Shown: piece after piece, positions 63,533 through 64,000 of the stretch
Numbering within the stretch: position 1 is the first letter of the stretch
Layout of the letters: each line of letters starts with the position of its first letter
Assembly (NCBI RefSeq): GCF_021165955.1
Contig: NZ_CP088952.1
Location: forward strand, 4,464,001-4,528,000
Source of the DNA: Massilia endophytica
GTDB lineage: Bacteria; Pseudomonadota; Gammaproteobacteria; Burkholderiales; Burkholderiaceae_D
Length of the DNA stretch: 64,000 nt
Direction of reading: 5' to 3'
Notes under the pieces: model-generated
Seen by the model: only the letters and a program-made list of their open reading frames with translations
What the model was told of the DNA's origin: nothing
Database searches by the model: none
Translations under genes and position numbers: made by a program

Positions 63533-64000
63533 TCAGTGCGGATGGAAAGTGACGCGGTCCGGCACTTTCTTGAAGTTGCCCATGGTGCTCCACCATGGCA
63601 TCAGCAGGAAGAAGGCGAAGTAGTACAGCGTGGCGACCTGCGACACGATGGTACCGATCACGCTCGGCGGCTGGGTGCCCAGGTAGCCCAGGGTCACGAA
63701 GGCCAGCGCCAGCAGGGCGTACACATACTTGTGCCAGTCAGGACGGTAGCGGATGGATTTCACCGGCGACTTGTCCAGCCACGGCAGGAAGGCCAGGATC
63801 ACGACCGAGCTGCCGAAGAAGACCACGCCCCAGAACTTCGCATCCAGCACGCTTGGCAGCATGCCGACGATGGCGATCAGGGCGAACACGGCGATGCCGG
63901 CCTTGACCTTGAAGGACAGGCGCGACTTCAGCCACAGGAACACCACGTAGGCAGCCACGGCGGCCATGAGCACCCACATGAAGTCGGCGGTGGTGGCGCG
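63533..64000 (-). CDS. petB: Cytochrome b of the bc1 complex, C-terminal part (5' end outside window)
   Basis: Only the last 155 residues are visible, beginning RATTADFMWVLMAAVAAYVV at the window edge. Hydrophobic helices (GIAVFALIAIVGMLPSVLD, FWGVVFFGSSVVILAFLPWLD with the family-typical PWLDKSPVKSIRYRP, YYFAFFLLMPWWS) belong to the C-terminal cytochrome b domain. The C-terminus is KVPDRVTFHPH. The open frame reaches base 64000, so the start lies beyond it. Confidence 0.96.
   Translation of the reverse strand, partial: RATTADFMWVLMAAVAAYVVFLWLKSRLSFKVKAGIAVFALIAIVGMLPSVLDAKFWGVVFFGSSVVILAFLPWLDKSPVKSIRYRPDWHKYVYALLALAFVTLGYLGTQPPSVIGTIVSQVATLYYFAFFLLMPWWSTMGNFKKVPDRVTFHPH

Overview
The window is chromosomal DNA of a high-GC betaproteobacterium, most likely in the Oxalobacteraceae (Massilia / Duganella / Janthinobacterium type). 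Evidence: a classic SAH riboswitch in front of ahcY; Burkholderiales-type neighbourhoods (dksA to hslVU, secB to gpsA, petB-petC-sspA-sspB); a Burkholderia-type trimeric porin; and GGGGACAGACCCC-containing intergenic palindromes. Most of the sequence is dense core genome with overlapping operons. Two visibly lower-GC accessory stretches (about 45.1-50.3 kb and 56.8-61.2 kb) interrupt it.

1-10.1 kb: aromatic amino acid catabolism (partial indolepyruvate ferredoxin oxidoreductase, hpd with a divergent Lrp/AsnC regulator), then a tight minus-strand operon slt - gst - cca - GNAT - JmjC-like cupin, then the folate gene fau. 10.1-15.1 kb: an activated-methyl-cycle cluster, metF, ahcY (SAH riboswitch) and metK (a leader with alternative pairings), plus an M14 peptidase. 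15.2-23.7 kb: two lipid A type acyltransferases and dapF, a Sel1-repeat gene and a porin that separate dapF from DUF484-xerC, and a CobW GTPase. 23.8-27.8 kb: dksA, a STAS protein, hslVU and a small basic protein. 27.8-38.7 kb: a complete minus-strand type II secretion operon in the order gspG-H-I-J-K-L-M-N-D-E-F-C. 38.7-45.1 kb: gpmA-envC-ctp-moeB on the minus strand, and rhodanese, grxC, secB and an SH3 protein on the plus strand.

45.2-50.3 kb: a putative lipase effector (LCAT-like, Ser-Asp-His) followed by two paralogous Tli4-type immunity genes. The first is split by an IS3-family element with inverted ends and a GAGA target duplication; removing the element and one GAGA restores the frame exactly. 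50.3-56.7 kb: gpsA and a series of hydrolase, membrane and regulator genes.

56.9-61.3 kb: a putative defence island beside tRNA-Thr. It has an EVE-HNH (type IV restriction-like) nuclease and, convergent to it, a three-gene operon encoding a HigB-like toxin, a HigA-like HTH fused to an ImmA/IrrE metallopeptidase, and a 'beta family' protein. The operon has two tandem sigma70-type promoters: one with a perfect LexA box in its spacer, the other bracketed by an inverted repeat. This SOS-gated toxin / antitoxin-protease / beta-protein module is the best candidate for an undescribed system here. 61.4-64 kb returns to core genome: sspB, sspA, petC and partial petB.
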